NCBI GenBank assembly: GCA_035574175.1
Contig: DATLZB010000066.1
Coordinates: 1-8,035, forward strand
DNA from: DATLZB01 sp035574175
Lineage (GTDB): Bacteria > Pseudomonadota > Alphaproteobacteria > Rhizobiales > Hyphomicrobiaceae
DNA: 8,035 nucleotides
Reading direction: 5' to 3'
The position numbers and the translations under genes were made by a program. The notes beneath the pieces were generated by a model. The model made no database searches and was not told where the DNA came from. It saw only the letters and a program-made list of their open reading frames with translations. Positions 1-4,958 of this stretch are shown here, piece after piece (positions within the stretch are counted from its first letter, which is position 1; every line of letters starts with the position of its first letter).

Positions 1-120
1 GGCGGTGGCGGCGGTGGCGGCGGCGATGGCTCTGGCGATGGCGGCGACGGCGGCCAGGGCATCATCGTGATCACCTACGAGCCCGTGCGGCCGATGATCA
101 CGACATACATTCTGGGGTAG
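1..120 (+). CDS. C-terminal end of a glycine-rich phage tail/adhesin protein (partial)
   Basis: Frame 1 is open from the window edge to a TAG at 118-120 and encodes 39 residues. The first part is almost pure glycine with scattered Asp and Ser. It then ends in a beta-type tail beginning GQGIIVITYEP. That layout (poly-glycine tract, then a hydrophobic strand such as IIVITY) matches the end of the next gene, which closes with APGLVIIEEYA. It is typical of the glycine-rich tip domains of phage tail fibres and adhesins, where glycine-rich loops form the receptor-binding surface. The start lies outside the window. The following tail-fibre gene begins four bases downstream, so the two are almost certainly co-transcribed and are probably paralogous at their tips. 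Confidence 0.75.
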   Translation, partial: GGGGGGGGDGSGDGGDGGQGIIVITYEPVRPMITTYILG

Positions 121-124
121 GCGC

Positions 125-1801
125 ATGAGCCTGATCAAGGGTAACACCGGATCGCAGCAATCCGTCGATCACGCGTTCGGCCCGACCGCGGCCATACCGC
201 ACACCGACGCAGAGCGCGCGATCAAGCAGGTGCAGAGCAATCTCGAAGATCACGTCGCCGACACCACGGCGGCTCATGCCGCCTCGGCGATCAGCGTCAC
301 CCCGGCGGGCGATCTCGGTTCGACCAATGTGCAGGCGGCGCTCGAGGAGTTGCAGGGCGATATCGACGCAAGCGAGGCGGTGCTTGCCGCGCACTTGGCC
401 GACGCCACCGATGCGCACGACGCAAGCGCCATCTCCGTCGTGCCGTCGGGCGATCTCGGTTCGACCGACGTGCAGGCGGCGCTCCAAGAGTTGCAATCCG
501 ACATCGACGCGGATGAGGCCGCGCTTGCCGCGCATCTGGCCGATGCCACCGATGCGCACGACGCATCCGCGATCAGCTTGGCCGATGCCGGCGACAACTA
601 TGCGGCGACCGATGTCGAGGGCGCGCTTGCCGAGGTCATGGACGCGCTGCAAGCCCATGAGGCCGACCCCACGGCCGCGCACGCGGCATCGGCGATCAGC
701 GTCACGCCAGCAGGTAACATCGCCTCGACCGACGTGCAGGCGGCGCTGCAAGAGCTGGACGCTGAGAAGGCGGCGGCGAGCCACACGCACAGCTCCAGCG
801 ACATCACGGATTTCGCGGAAGCGGCACAGGACGCCGTGGGGGGCATCCTCTCCGACGGCGGCGATGTGGATTTCACCTATGACGATGCCACACCGGCCAT
901 CTCGGGCGCGGTCAAGTCTGATAGCGTGAGCAACGCCAAGCTCGCCGATATGCCGGCGTGGTCGGTCAAGGTGCGCAATGCGGGCACCTCGGGCGATCCG
1001 TCCGATGCCGCTCTCGCCGACATCACGGAGGAGCCGACGCCTGCGAGCGGGGATTTCCTGCTCGGGTTCGCCGCCGGCGGCGAGCTGCGCAAGTTCGACG
1101 TGGGCAATCTGCCGGGCGGAGGCGGCGGTTCATCCCTGCTCGCCGTGACGGTGTTCACAGCGAGCGGCACTTGGACCCCGAATGCCAATACCACACTGGC
1201 GATCCTGCGTGTGCAGGGCGGCGGCGGTGGCGGTGGCGGTGCGGCCGGCGCCACAAACTCGTCGAGTCGCGGGGCCGGCGGTGGTGCGGGCGGTTACTGC
1301 GAGCGCTGGCTGACCGGCGGGTGGGGCACGTCGGAAACGGTCACTGTCGGGTCCGGCGGTTCCGCAGGCCCAGCCGGCGAAAACAACGGGGGCACCGGCG
1401 GACAGTCGTCGGTGGGCACGCTTGCGGTTGCCAACGGCGGCGGCGGCGGCGCTGGTGCGGCAGCTCAACTAGACAACCTCGCTATAGAGGATGGCGGCGA
1501 GGGCGGCACGGCATCGGTATCGGGCGGCACGTCGTTGCTCAATCTGGCCGTACAGGGCGCGCACGGCGGCGATGCCATGAGCTCCGATGGCACTTCACTG
1601 GATAATGAGCGCTACGGTGGCGATGGGGCCAATTCACGTTACGGCGCCGGCGGCAAGGCGCAAAATACCGCCAACGCGGCCGGCAACGCAGGCCAAGGGT
1701 TCGGCTCCGGCGGCAGCGGCGGCAATGTAGTAAACAGCACCACATCCCGCGCCGGCGGCGCCGGCGCGCCCGGTCTGGTCATCATCGAGGAGTACGCATG
1801 A
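125..1801 (+). CDS. Phage tail fibre / receptor-binding protein with repeats and a glycine-rich tip (558 aa)
   Basis: This is a long fibre-type protein. Residues 1-42 form the likely attachment end. Residues 43 to about 218 contain four imperfect repeats with the pattern AHxADxTxAHxASAIS...STxVQAALxEL, a motif seen in many tail-fibre shafts. A SHTHSSSDITDF segment (about 219-230) also recurs in phage fibres. Residues 231-330 form a Ser/Asp/Ala-rich mixed domain. From residue 331 the protein is glycine-rich, starting with a strand (LLAVTVFTASGTWTP) that is common at the head of glycine-rich tail domains, and it ends in the strand PGLVIIEEYA. The start ATG follows the previous stop by four bases, with a purine-rich GGGGTAGG just upstream. 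It overlaps the next gene by ATGA. It probably contacts the host surface during adsorption. The fold and host receptor cannot be read from the sequence. Confidence 0.9.
   Translation: MSLIKGNTGSQQSVDHAFGPTAAIPHTDAERAIKQVQSNLEDHVADTTAAHAASAISVTPAGDLGSTNVQAALEELQGDIDASEAVLAAHLADATDAHDASAISVVPSGDLGSTDVQAALQELQSDIDADEAALAAHLADATDAHDASAISLADAGDNYAATDVEGALAEVMDALQAHEADPTAAHAASAISVTPAGNIASTDVQAALQELDAEKAAASHTHSSSDITDFAEAAQDAVGGILSDGGDVDFTYDDATPAISGAVKSDSVSNAKLADMPAWSVKVRNAGTSGDPSDAALADITEEPTPASGDFLLGFAAGGELRKFDVGNLPGGGGGSSLLAVTVFTASGTWTPNANTTLAILRVQGGGGGGGGAAGATNSSSRGAGGGAGGYCERWLTGGWGTSETVTVGSGGSAGPAGENNGGTGGQSSVGTLAVANGGGGGAGAAAQLDNLAIEDGGEGGTASVSGGTSLLNLAVQGAHGGDAMSSDGTSLDNERYGGDGANSRYGAGGKAQNTANAAGNAGQGFGSGGSGGNVVNSTTSRAGGAGAPGLVIIEEYA
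251..778 (+). repeat. Four tandem coding repeats in the tail-fibre shaft
   Basis: Within the fibre gene, residues 43-89, 90-136, 137-177 and 178 to about 218 are imperfect copies of one unit (47, 47, 41 and about 41 residues). Each begins with His-x-Ala/Ala-x-Asp and contains ASAIS followed by a (S/A)T(N/D)V(Q/E)xAL box. The first two units are also clearly alike at DNA level with a 141-base period, so the copy number could change by recombination. The copies probably add shaft length or repeat a trimeric helical segment. Confidence 0.8.
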
Positions 1802-2112
1802 TGGAGGCCACGCGCAATCTGCGGACCGTCTTTCGCGCCGTTGGCGGTCCCACGCAGCGGTGCGCCGTCGTCAAGGATGGCGTGGTCGTCAATGTGGTCG
1901 AGGTCGGCGACGCTCCATGGCGGCCGCCGGCAGGATGCTCGCTCGTGCCGAGCACGGACGCTGGGGTCGGCGATCTCTACGATGGCGCACGCTTCTCCCG
2001 GCCCGCCGCCGCCGCGCCCGCGCCCTCGGTGCGCGAGAGGCCATCCGTCGCCGAGCGCCTAGCCGATGTGGAGCGCCGCTTGGCCGAGCTTGAGGTGCGG
2101 GTAAAGGCTTAG
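1798..2112 (+). CDS. Small tail-fibre accessory/assembly-like protein (104 aa)
   Basis: The start overlaps the fibre stop by four bases (ATGA at 1798-1801), which indicates translational coupling. Residues 22-70 carry a pattern common in small proteins downstream of phage tail fibres: AVVKDGVVVNVVEV, then a W-x-PP-x-G segment, then a YDGxxF box. Residues about 70-80 are an Ala/Pro linker. Residues about 83-104 (SVAERLADVERRLAELEVRV) form a short heptad-like coiled coil, a likely oligomerisation handle. Such proteins are usually annotated as hypothetical or tail-fibre assembly proteins, so the exact role is inferred from position and pattern. The stop overlaps the stop of the convergent methyltransferase gene by four bases. 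Confidence 0.8.
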   Translation: MMEATRNLRTVFRAVGGPTQRCAVVKDGVVVNVVEVGDAPWRPPAGCSLVPSTDAGVGDLYDGARFSRPAAAAPAPSVRERPSVAERLADVERRLAELEVRVKA

Positions 2113-2900
2113 AGGGCCATCAGCACATCGCTGCGGCCGCGCCATGCGATGCGATAGCCGGACCCGGCAAGAGCCGCCAGGCAATCGCGGCGCCAACGTT
2201 CGGCGTGGCGCGTCTCCATCAGTATCGCGCGCGGCCACATCCGGCGCGGCGCGGATGCGATGTAGGGCAGCAGCGCCTCGTCCTCGTATCCCTCGATGTC
2301 GATCTTCAGCGCGTCCACGCGCGCCAAGTTCGCACGCGCCGCGATTTCCGTCAGGGGCAGCATCGGCACGGTGACCGCAATCGAACCCGCAACCGGCGCC
2401 AGGCTCGATTGCCCGCGCTGGCGCGGCGTCACATGGAGAACAGCGTGGCCGACGGACGGTCCGGCCGCGACGGCAAGGGCACGCACATTGCTAAAGCCGT
2501 TGGCTGCGATGTTGAAGGTCAGCCGGCGGTGCATCTCGTCGGCGGGCTCAATGGCGATGACGCGGCCGGCCGGCCCAACGGCGCGGGCAGCCATGAGCGT
2601 GAAGAACCCACAATTGGCGCCCACATCGACGAAGGTAGCGCCGGGGCGCAGATAGGGGGCGAGGCGACGGAACAGACGGAGGTTGTCGCCGCCGCCGCGC
2701 TCGACAATGCGCAGCTCGGCATGGTTGTCGTTGGTGTTGCAACGGAAGCGGAGCCCGGCAGCCTCTATATCGCAGATGGGCGCGAGCCGCCGCAGGCAGG
2801 CGCGAAGCGGTCTGCGCAGCTTGCCCCGCGCAACATAGCGCATAGCGCCGACACAGAGGGCTGCGGCCTCGCGCGGACGGTATGTGCCCCAGGCGGCCAT
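2109..2900 (-). CDS. FkbM-family SAM-dependent methyltransferase (263 aa)
   Basis: This is a class I Rossmann methyltransferase. Motif I is FVDVGANCGFF at residues 90-100, the motif II acid is in IAIEP (E118), and the FkbM signature VDALKIDIEGYEDEAL spans 195-210. FkbM-type enzymes usually O-methylate sugars, lipids or polyketides in SAM-dependent reactions. In a phage this could modify a surface glycan. The ATG at 2900 is chosen because it lies two bases after the stop of the 26-codon ORF at 2903-2983. A GTG at 2927 would add nine residues. The 3' end overlaps the tail-accessory gene stop (TTAG at 2109-2112), so tail and accessory arms converge here. It lies directly downstream of the CRISPR array on the same strand and is probably transcribed through it. 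No frameshift or missing SAM-binding residue is visible. Confidence 0.85.
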   Translation of the reverse strand: MAAWGTYRPREAAALCVGAMRYVARGKLRRPLRACLRRLAPICDIEAAGLRFRCNTNDNHAELRIVERGGGDNLRLFRRLAPYLRPGATFVDVGANCGFFTLMAARAVGPAGRVIAIEPADEMHRRLTFNIAANGFSNVRALAVAAGPSVGHAVLHVTPRQRGQSSLAPVAGSIAVTVPMLPLTEIAARANLARVDALKIDIEGYEDEALLPYIASAPRRMWPRAILMETRHAERWRRDCLAALAGSGYRIAWRGRSDVLMAL

Positions 2901-2902
2901 GG

Positions 2903-2983
2903 TCAGCGCCGAAGGCCGCGCACCCACGCATGCCAGAGCCGCAACAGTCTTGCGATCATCCGTTGGTAGTCTGCCTCTGTCAT
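2903..2983 (-). CDS. 26-codon ORF between the CRISPR array and the methyltransferase
   Basis: ATG at 2983 to TGA at 2903-2905 encodes 26 residues, MTEADYQRMIARLLRLWHAW then VRGLRR: an acidic start followed by a basic amphipathic helix. It is preceded by a full Shine-Dalgarno AAGGAGG at a workable 10-base spacing. It stops two bases before the methyltransferase ATG, so it may be a real microprotein, a coupling leader for the methyltransferase, or both. No family is recognised. Its length is too short for coding statistics, and the support is mainly the ribosome site and its tight fit between neighbours. Confidence 0.5.
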   Translation of the reverse strand: MTEADYQRMIARLLRLWHAWVRGLRR

Positions 2984-2993
2984 TTCAGTGCTT

Positions 2994-3000
2994 CCTCCTT
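2994..3000 (-). promoter_or_regulatory. Consensus Shine-Dalgarno embedded in the terminal CRISPR repeat
   Basis: On the - strand this reads AAGGAGG, ten bases before the ATG at 2983. It lies in the part of the outermost repeat (2993-3003) that no longer matches the other repeats. The repeat edge therefore doubles as the ribosome-binding site of the next ORF, linking array transcript and downstream translation. Confidence 0.7.
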
Positions 3001-3054
3001 CCGCCCCGGCGGGCCGGGGTGTTCCACCAAATATGCCGTCTGCGGGCTGCAGGG

Positions 3055-3085
3055 GTGGTGTCGCGGAAGACACCACGGTGGTGTC
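3055..3085. repeat. Three alternating inverted arms inside the 60-base spacer
   Basis: GTGGTGTC (3055-3062), GACACCAC (3069-3076) and GTGGTGTC (3078-3085) are perfect 8-base arms. The central arm can pair with either flank, giving two mutually exclusive hairpins. The left pairing has a six-base loop. The right pairing would be a near-perfect palindrome in DNA. This structure sits in the only spacer of abnormal length. Confidence 0.75.
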
Positions 3086-3261
3086 TTTCCCGCTTTTGCC
3101 CCGGCGGGCCGGGGTGTGCCACCGGAGTCGGGAAGGCAAGTTCAATCTGCGCCACTCCCGCTTTTTCCCCGGCGGGCCGGGGTGTTCCACGTTGTGGTGC
3201 GACCGCCCGCCGACGGCAAAACCTCCTCCCGCTTTTTCCCCGGCGGGCCGGGGTGTTCCAC

Positions 3262-3344
3262 GGCTGAGCAGCTAACGTCCTGAGCCGGATGCGCTTCTGT
3301 CGCCGTTCGCGAGCGCCATCCGCCACGCCCTGCGCCGCCCATCG
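3262..3344 (-). other. Putative CRISPR leader / spacer between the 98-aa gene and the array
   Basis: These 83 non-coding bases lie between the TAG of the 98-residue gene and the first intact repeat, at the leader-proximal side inferred from repeat conservation. No convincing -35/-10 pair, no AT-rich leader and no anti-repeat to the array repeat is visible by eye. The array is therefore probably expressed by read-through from the effector promoter, and no tracrRNA candidate is identified here. Confidence 0.4.
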
Positions 3345-3641
3345 CTACTCACCCCCAATACGGGGATTGTCCTGTGCCGTCAAGCCGAGAGCGCGTCCAG
3401 CCCCCCTCTCACCACGCGCGCGCTCGCTGGCAATCAGCTTCGCCTCTTGCGCCGCCAGCCGCGGCTCAGCCAGGCGCACCCGCAAATCCTGCCCGACGGC
3501 CCGGATCAGCCCGTTGGCGGCGGCCACAATGTCGCGCGCCTGCGTCCCCTCCATGCTGCCGTCCTGCCGGCCAGCGATGACGGCCCGCAGGGCCTCGACC
3601 GCCTCGCACAGCACCGGCGTGCGCACCTCGAATGATTTCAT
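3345..3641 (-). CDS. 98-aa helical protein translationally coupled to the Cas12-like effector
   Basis: The ATG overlaps the effector stop (ATGA at 3638-3641), so translation is expected to be coupled. The protein begins MKSFEVRTPVLCEAVEALRA, then has a region (about residues 21-50) with QARDIVAAANGLIRAVG, then a charged Ala/Glu/Arg helix (about 55-82) and a disordered tail. This resembles small all-helical early phage proteins of unknown function, and no catalytic motif is seen. It lies between effector and array, so an accessory role is plausible: crRNA binding, an RNA polymerase or host contact, or an effector partner. That role is inferred only from position and coupling. The tail codons include a small CCCC/GGGG hairpin (3353-3365). 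It is not a Cas1, Cas2 or Cas4 protein. Confidence 0.75.
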   Translation of the reverse strand: MKSFEVRTPVLCEAVEALRAVIAGRQDGSMEGTQARDIVAAANGLIRAVGQDLRVRLAEPRLAAQEAKLIASERARGERGAGRALGLTAQDNPRIGGE

Positions 3642-4867
3642 GCCACCGCCTGCGATCTCGCTCGCCGCACCAGCTGCCCGGCCAGCCTCAGCTCGCGGCC
3701 GATGCCGATCTCGGGCGCGGCATCCTCGAGCACCTGCACCGGCACGCCCAGCTCGGCGGCCTTGTAGCGCAGCATCTCTATGCCTCTGCCCGGGGCATAG
3801 GACCGCACCGTGCGGTTGAGCGCGGCGATGGCCGCGACATTGGCGCCGCGCTGGCGTGCTGTGCCCCTTCCGCTCGCCGTGAGCGCGGCGATGGCCGGCC
3901 GGTAGATGGTGAGCGCGCTCGCCGAGCGGGCGAGCCGCGTGGTCCAGATATGCAGCGCGTTGTCGCGCACGCGCGCGGCGCGCGCCGCCAGTCGGGCTAT
4001 CTCGGCCCACTCCTGGCTGCGCTCCGCCCATTCCTCTTCCGAGAGCCGCTGCCCGCGCGGCCAGCGCTGGTCGAAGGCCGATTGCAGCGCCGCGCGCCGC
4101 TCATCGAGCCGGCGCGCGTGATCCAGTCCCTCCGGCGTCAGGATCACGCCGTTGACCTCGGCCAAACCGTCGAGCACGCCGAAGCGGACCGTGATCGGGC
4201 GTCGCACCGCCGCCGGCCGCCGGCGCGGCTCGACCACGATCGCGACGGAGAGGAGCCAGCGCCCGGCGGCATAGCGGACGTCGGCGTCGGTCCACTTCTC
4301 GGGCCGACAGGGGAGCTGGCCGCGCGCCCAGATATCGCCCGGCACGCCCTTGAGTCGGACCAGCCAGCTGGTGGCGTGGCGCTCCGACTTGCGCACCGCG
4401 CAACCGCTGGCCGATCGGTACGGGATGGCGGCGGCGCGGGCCAGCGCCTTATAGCGCGGATAGCCGCTCGCGCGCCCTGCACCCGCCTTGGCGCGCCGGA
4501 AAAAGGCGCGGTAGGCGTCGGCCAGCGCGCCGGCGACGCGGCGCGGCGTCCATGTGGAGAGCTCCCGCCATTCTGGGCACTCCCGCAGCATGTCGGTGAT
4601 CCAGTAGCTCATGTCGTACTCGGTGGGCAGGCGGTGCTGCTCGCACAGCATGATCTTGCCGGCGGCGGCGGTGGCGGCGGCGCACTCGCCGCAATGGAAG
4701 CTCACCGAGCGGCCACGGCGCTGCACGCCGTGGCGCTGGCGGGCTTCGCACATGGCGAGCAGGGCATTCCATAGGTCCGCGCACATGCGCATGTGGCGGG
4801 CCATGGCATCGGCCTGCTCGGGCGTCGGATAGAGACGCCATACGTAATGGCGCTGCACGTCAGCCAT
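3638..4867 (-). CDS. Compact TnpB/Cas12-like effector, RuvC apparently inactive (409 aa)
   Basis: The N-terminus YVWRLYPTPEQADAMARH...DLWNALLAMCEAR is the OrfB/TnpB/Cas12 opening. Residues 111-140 (VAGALADAYRAFFRRAK...SGYPRYK) match the conserved AFKAFFRR-GxPRFK block, and GRWLLSVAIVVE (202-213) matches the strand before RuvC. The RuvC scaffold follows: VRFGVLDGLAEVNG (227-240), a long bridge helix, SALTIYRP (317-324) and MLRYKAAELGVPVQVLE (365-381). Catalytic acids look lost. The expected GIDLG reads RFGVL (only D233 is near), the motif II IEDL reads IYRP, and after VQVLE neither a zinc ribbon nor a DxxNAA motif III is present. C59, C62, C75 and H78 suggest an inserted zinc finger, a position reminiscent of Cas12f. 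The start at 4867 is preferred because the promoter places transcription near 4920, inside a longer reading from 4924. With the adjacent array, RNA-guided DNA binding without cutting is inferred. A decayed transposon TnpB is the main alternative. Confidence 0.85.
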   Translation of the reverse strand: MADVQRHYVWRLYPTPEQADAMARHMRMCADLWNALLAMCEARQRHGVQRRGRSVSFHCGECAAATAAAGKIMLCEQHRLPTEYDMSYWITDMLRECPEWRELSTWTPRRVAGALADAYRAFFRRAKAGAGRASGYPRYKALARAAAIPYRSASGCAVRKSERHATSWLVRLKGVPGDIWARGQLPCRPEKWTDADVRYAAGRWLLSVAIVVEPRRRPAAVRRPITVRFGVLDGLAEVNGVILTPEGLDHARRLDERRAALQSAFDQRWPRGQRLSEEEWAERSQEWAEIARLAARAARVRDNALHIWTTRLARSASALTIYRPAIAALTASGRGTARQRGANVAAIAALNRTVRSYAPGRGIEMLRYKAAELGVPVQVLEDAAPEIGIGRELRLAGQLVRRARSQAVA

Positions 4868-4926
4868 CGCATACGTCCGGTTGGCTTGGTGGGCAACAGA
4901 GAATCTTGGGGCGCTCCGTGGCATTC

Positions 4927-4955
4927 AATCTACTTGAACGATTTGCGATTGTCAA
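4927..4955 (-). promoter_or_regulatory. Sigma70-type promoter for the effector operon
   Basis: On the - strand TTGACA (4950-4955) is followed after exactly 17 bases by TAGATT (4927-4932): a perfect -35 and a 4/6 -10. The -35 begins four bases past the TAA of the upstream membrane-protein gene. Predicted initiation is near 4920, giving a leader of about 50 bases to the ATG at 4867. The locally AT-rich stretch stands out in a GC-rich region. The sequence supports independent expression of the effector, 98-aa gene, array and methyltransferase. Confidence 0.65.
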
Positions 4956-4958
4956 TCG

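Larger units (their letters stand above)
2993..3261 (-). CRISPR. CRISPR array, 4 repeats and 3 spacers
   Basis: Repeats of 35 bases lie at 2993-3027, 3088-3122, 3156-3190 and 3227-3261. The last two are identical. The 3088 copy differs at two positions (TTTTG, and TGTGCCAC for TGTTCCAC). The 2993 copy keeps the 24-base core (3004-3027) but its outer 11 bases are diverged. On the + strand the core is CCCCGGCGGGCCGGGG followed by TGTTCCAC, with TCCCGCTTTTT before it. The CCCCGG/CCGGGG arms make a strong hairpin, as expected of a crRNA handle. Spacers are 60, 33 and 36 bases and unrelated to one another. The decayed outer repeat at 2993 marks the leader-distal end, so transcription is inferred on the - strand, in line with the effector genes. 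The opposite orientation cannot be excluded, since a hairpin close to a CAC end also resembles type V repeat 3' ends. No spacer match is seen elsewhere in the window. Confidence 0.88.

Noticed and set aside
98..790. 230-codon - strand frame across the tail-fibre repeats
   Set aside because: Its repeats mirror the tail-fibre coding repeats on the opposite strand. Its composition is Arg-rich shadow type.
3028..3087. A fifth, decayed CRISPR repeat hidden in the long spacer
   Set aside because: A hidden repeat with two spacers would need about 105 bases. The segment is 60 bases and only short fragments such as CACCCC-like pieces align.
2903..3342. Several overlapping ORFs running through the array (repeated PGPPGKK, PARRGKSG or RRAGVFH peptides)
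   Set aside because: The repeated peptides are simply translations of the CRISPR repeats in different frames.
3262..3344. A tracrRNA gene between the 98-aa gene and the array
   Set aside because: No stretch complementary to the repeat was found by eye. It remains possible only through a systematic anti-repeat search.
3632..4774. 380-codon open frame on the + strand, antisense to the effector
   Set aside because: It is a GC-driven shadow frame. The - strand reading has recognisable OrfB/Cas12 blocks, start-stop coupling and a promoter.
3638..4867. An ordinary IS200/IS605 insertion carrying TnpB
   Set aside because: No TnpA, no transposon end hairpins or target-site pattern are seen. The gene is coupled to a phage gene and followed by a CRISPR array instead of an omega-RNA-type right end.
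3638..4924. Longer effector start at ATG 4924
   Set aside because: The predicted transcription start from the TTGACA-17-TAGATT promoter lies at about 4920, and the extra 19 residues have no family-like features.
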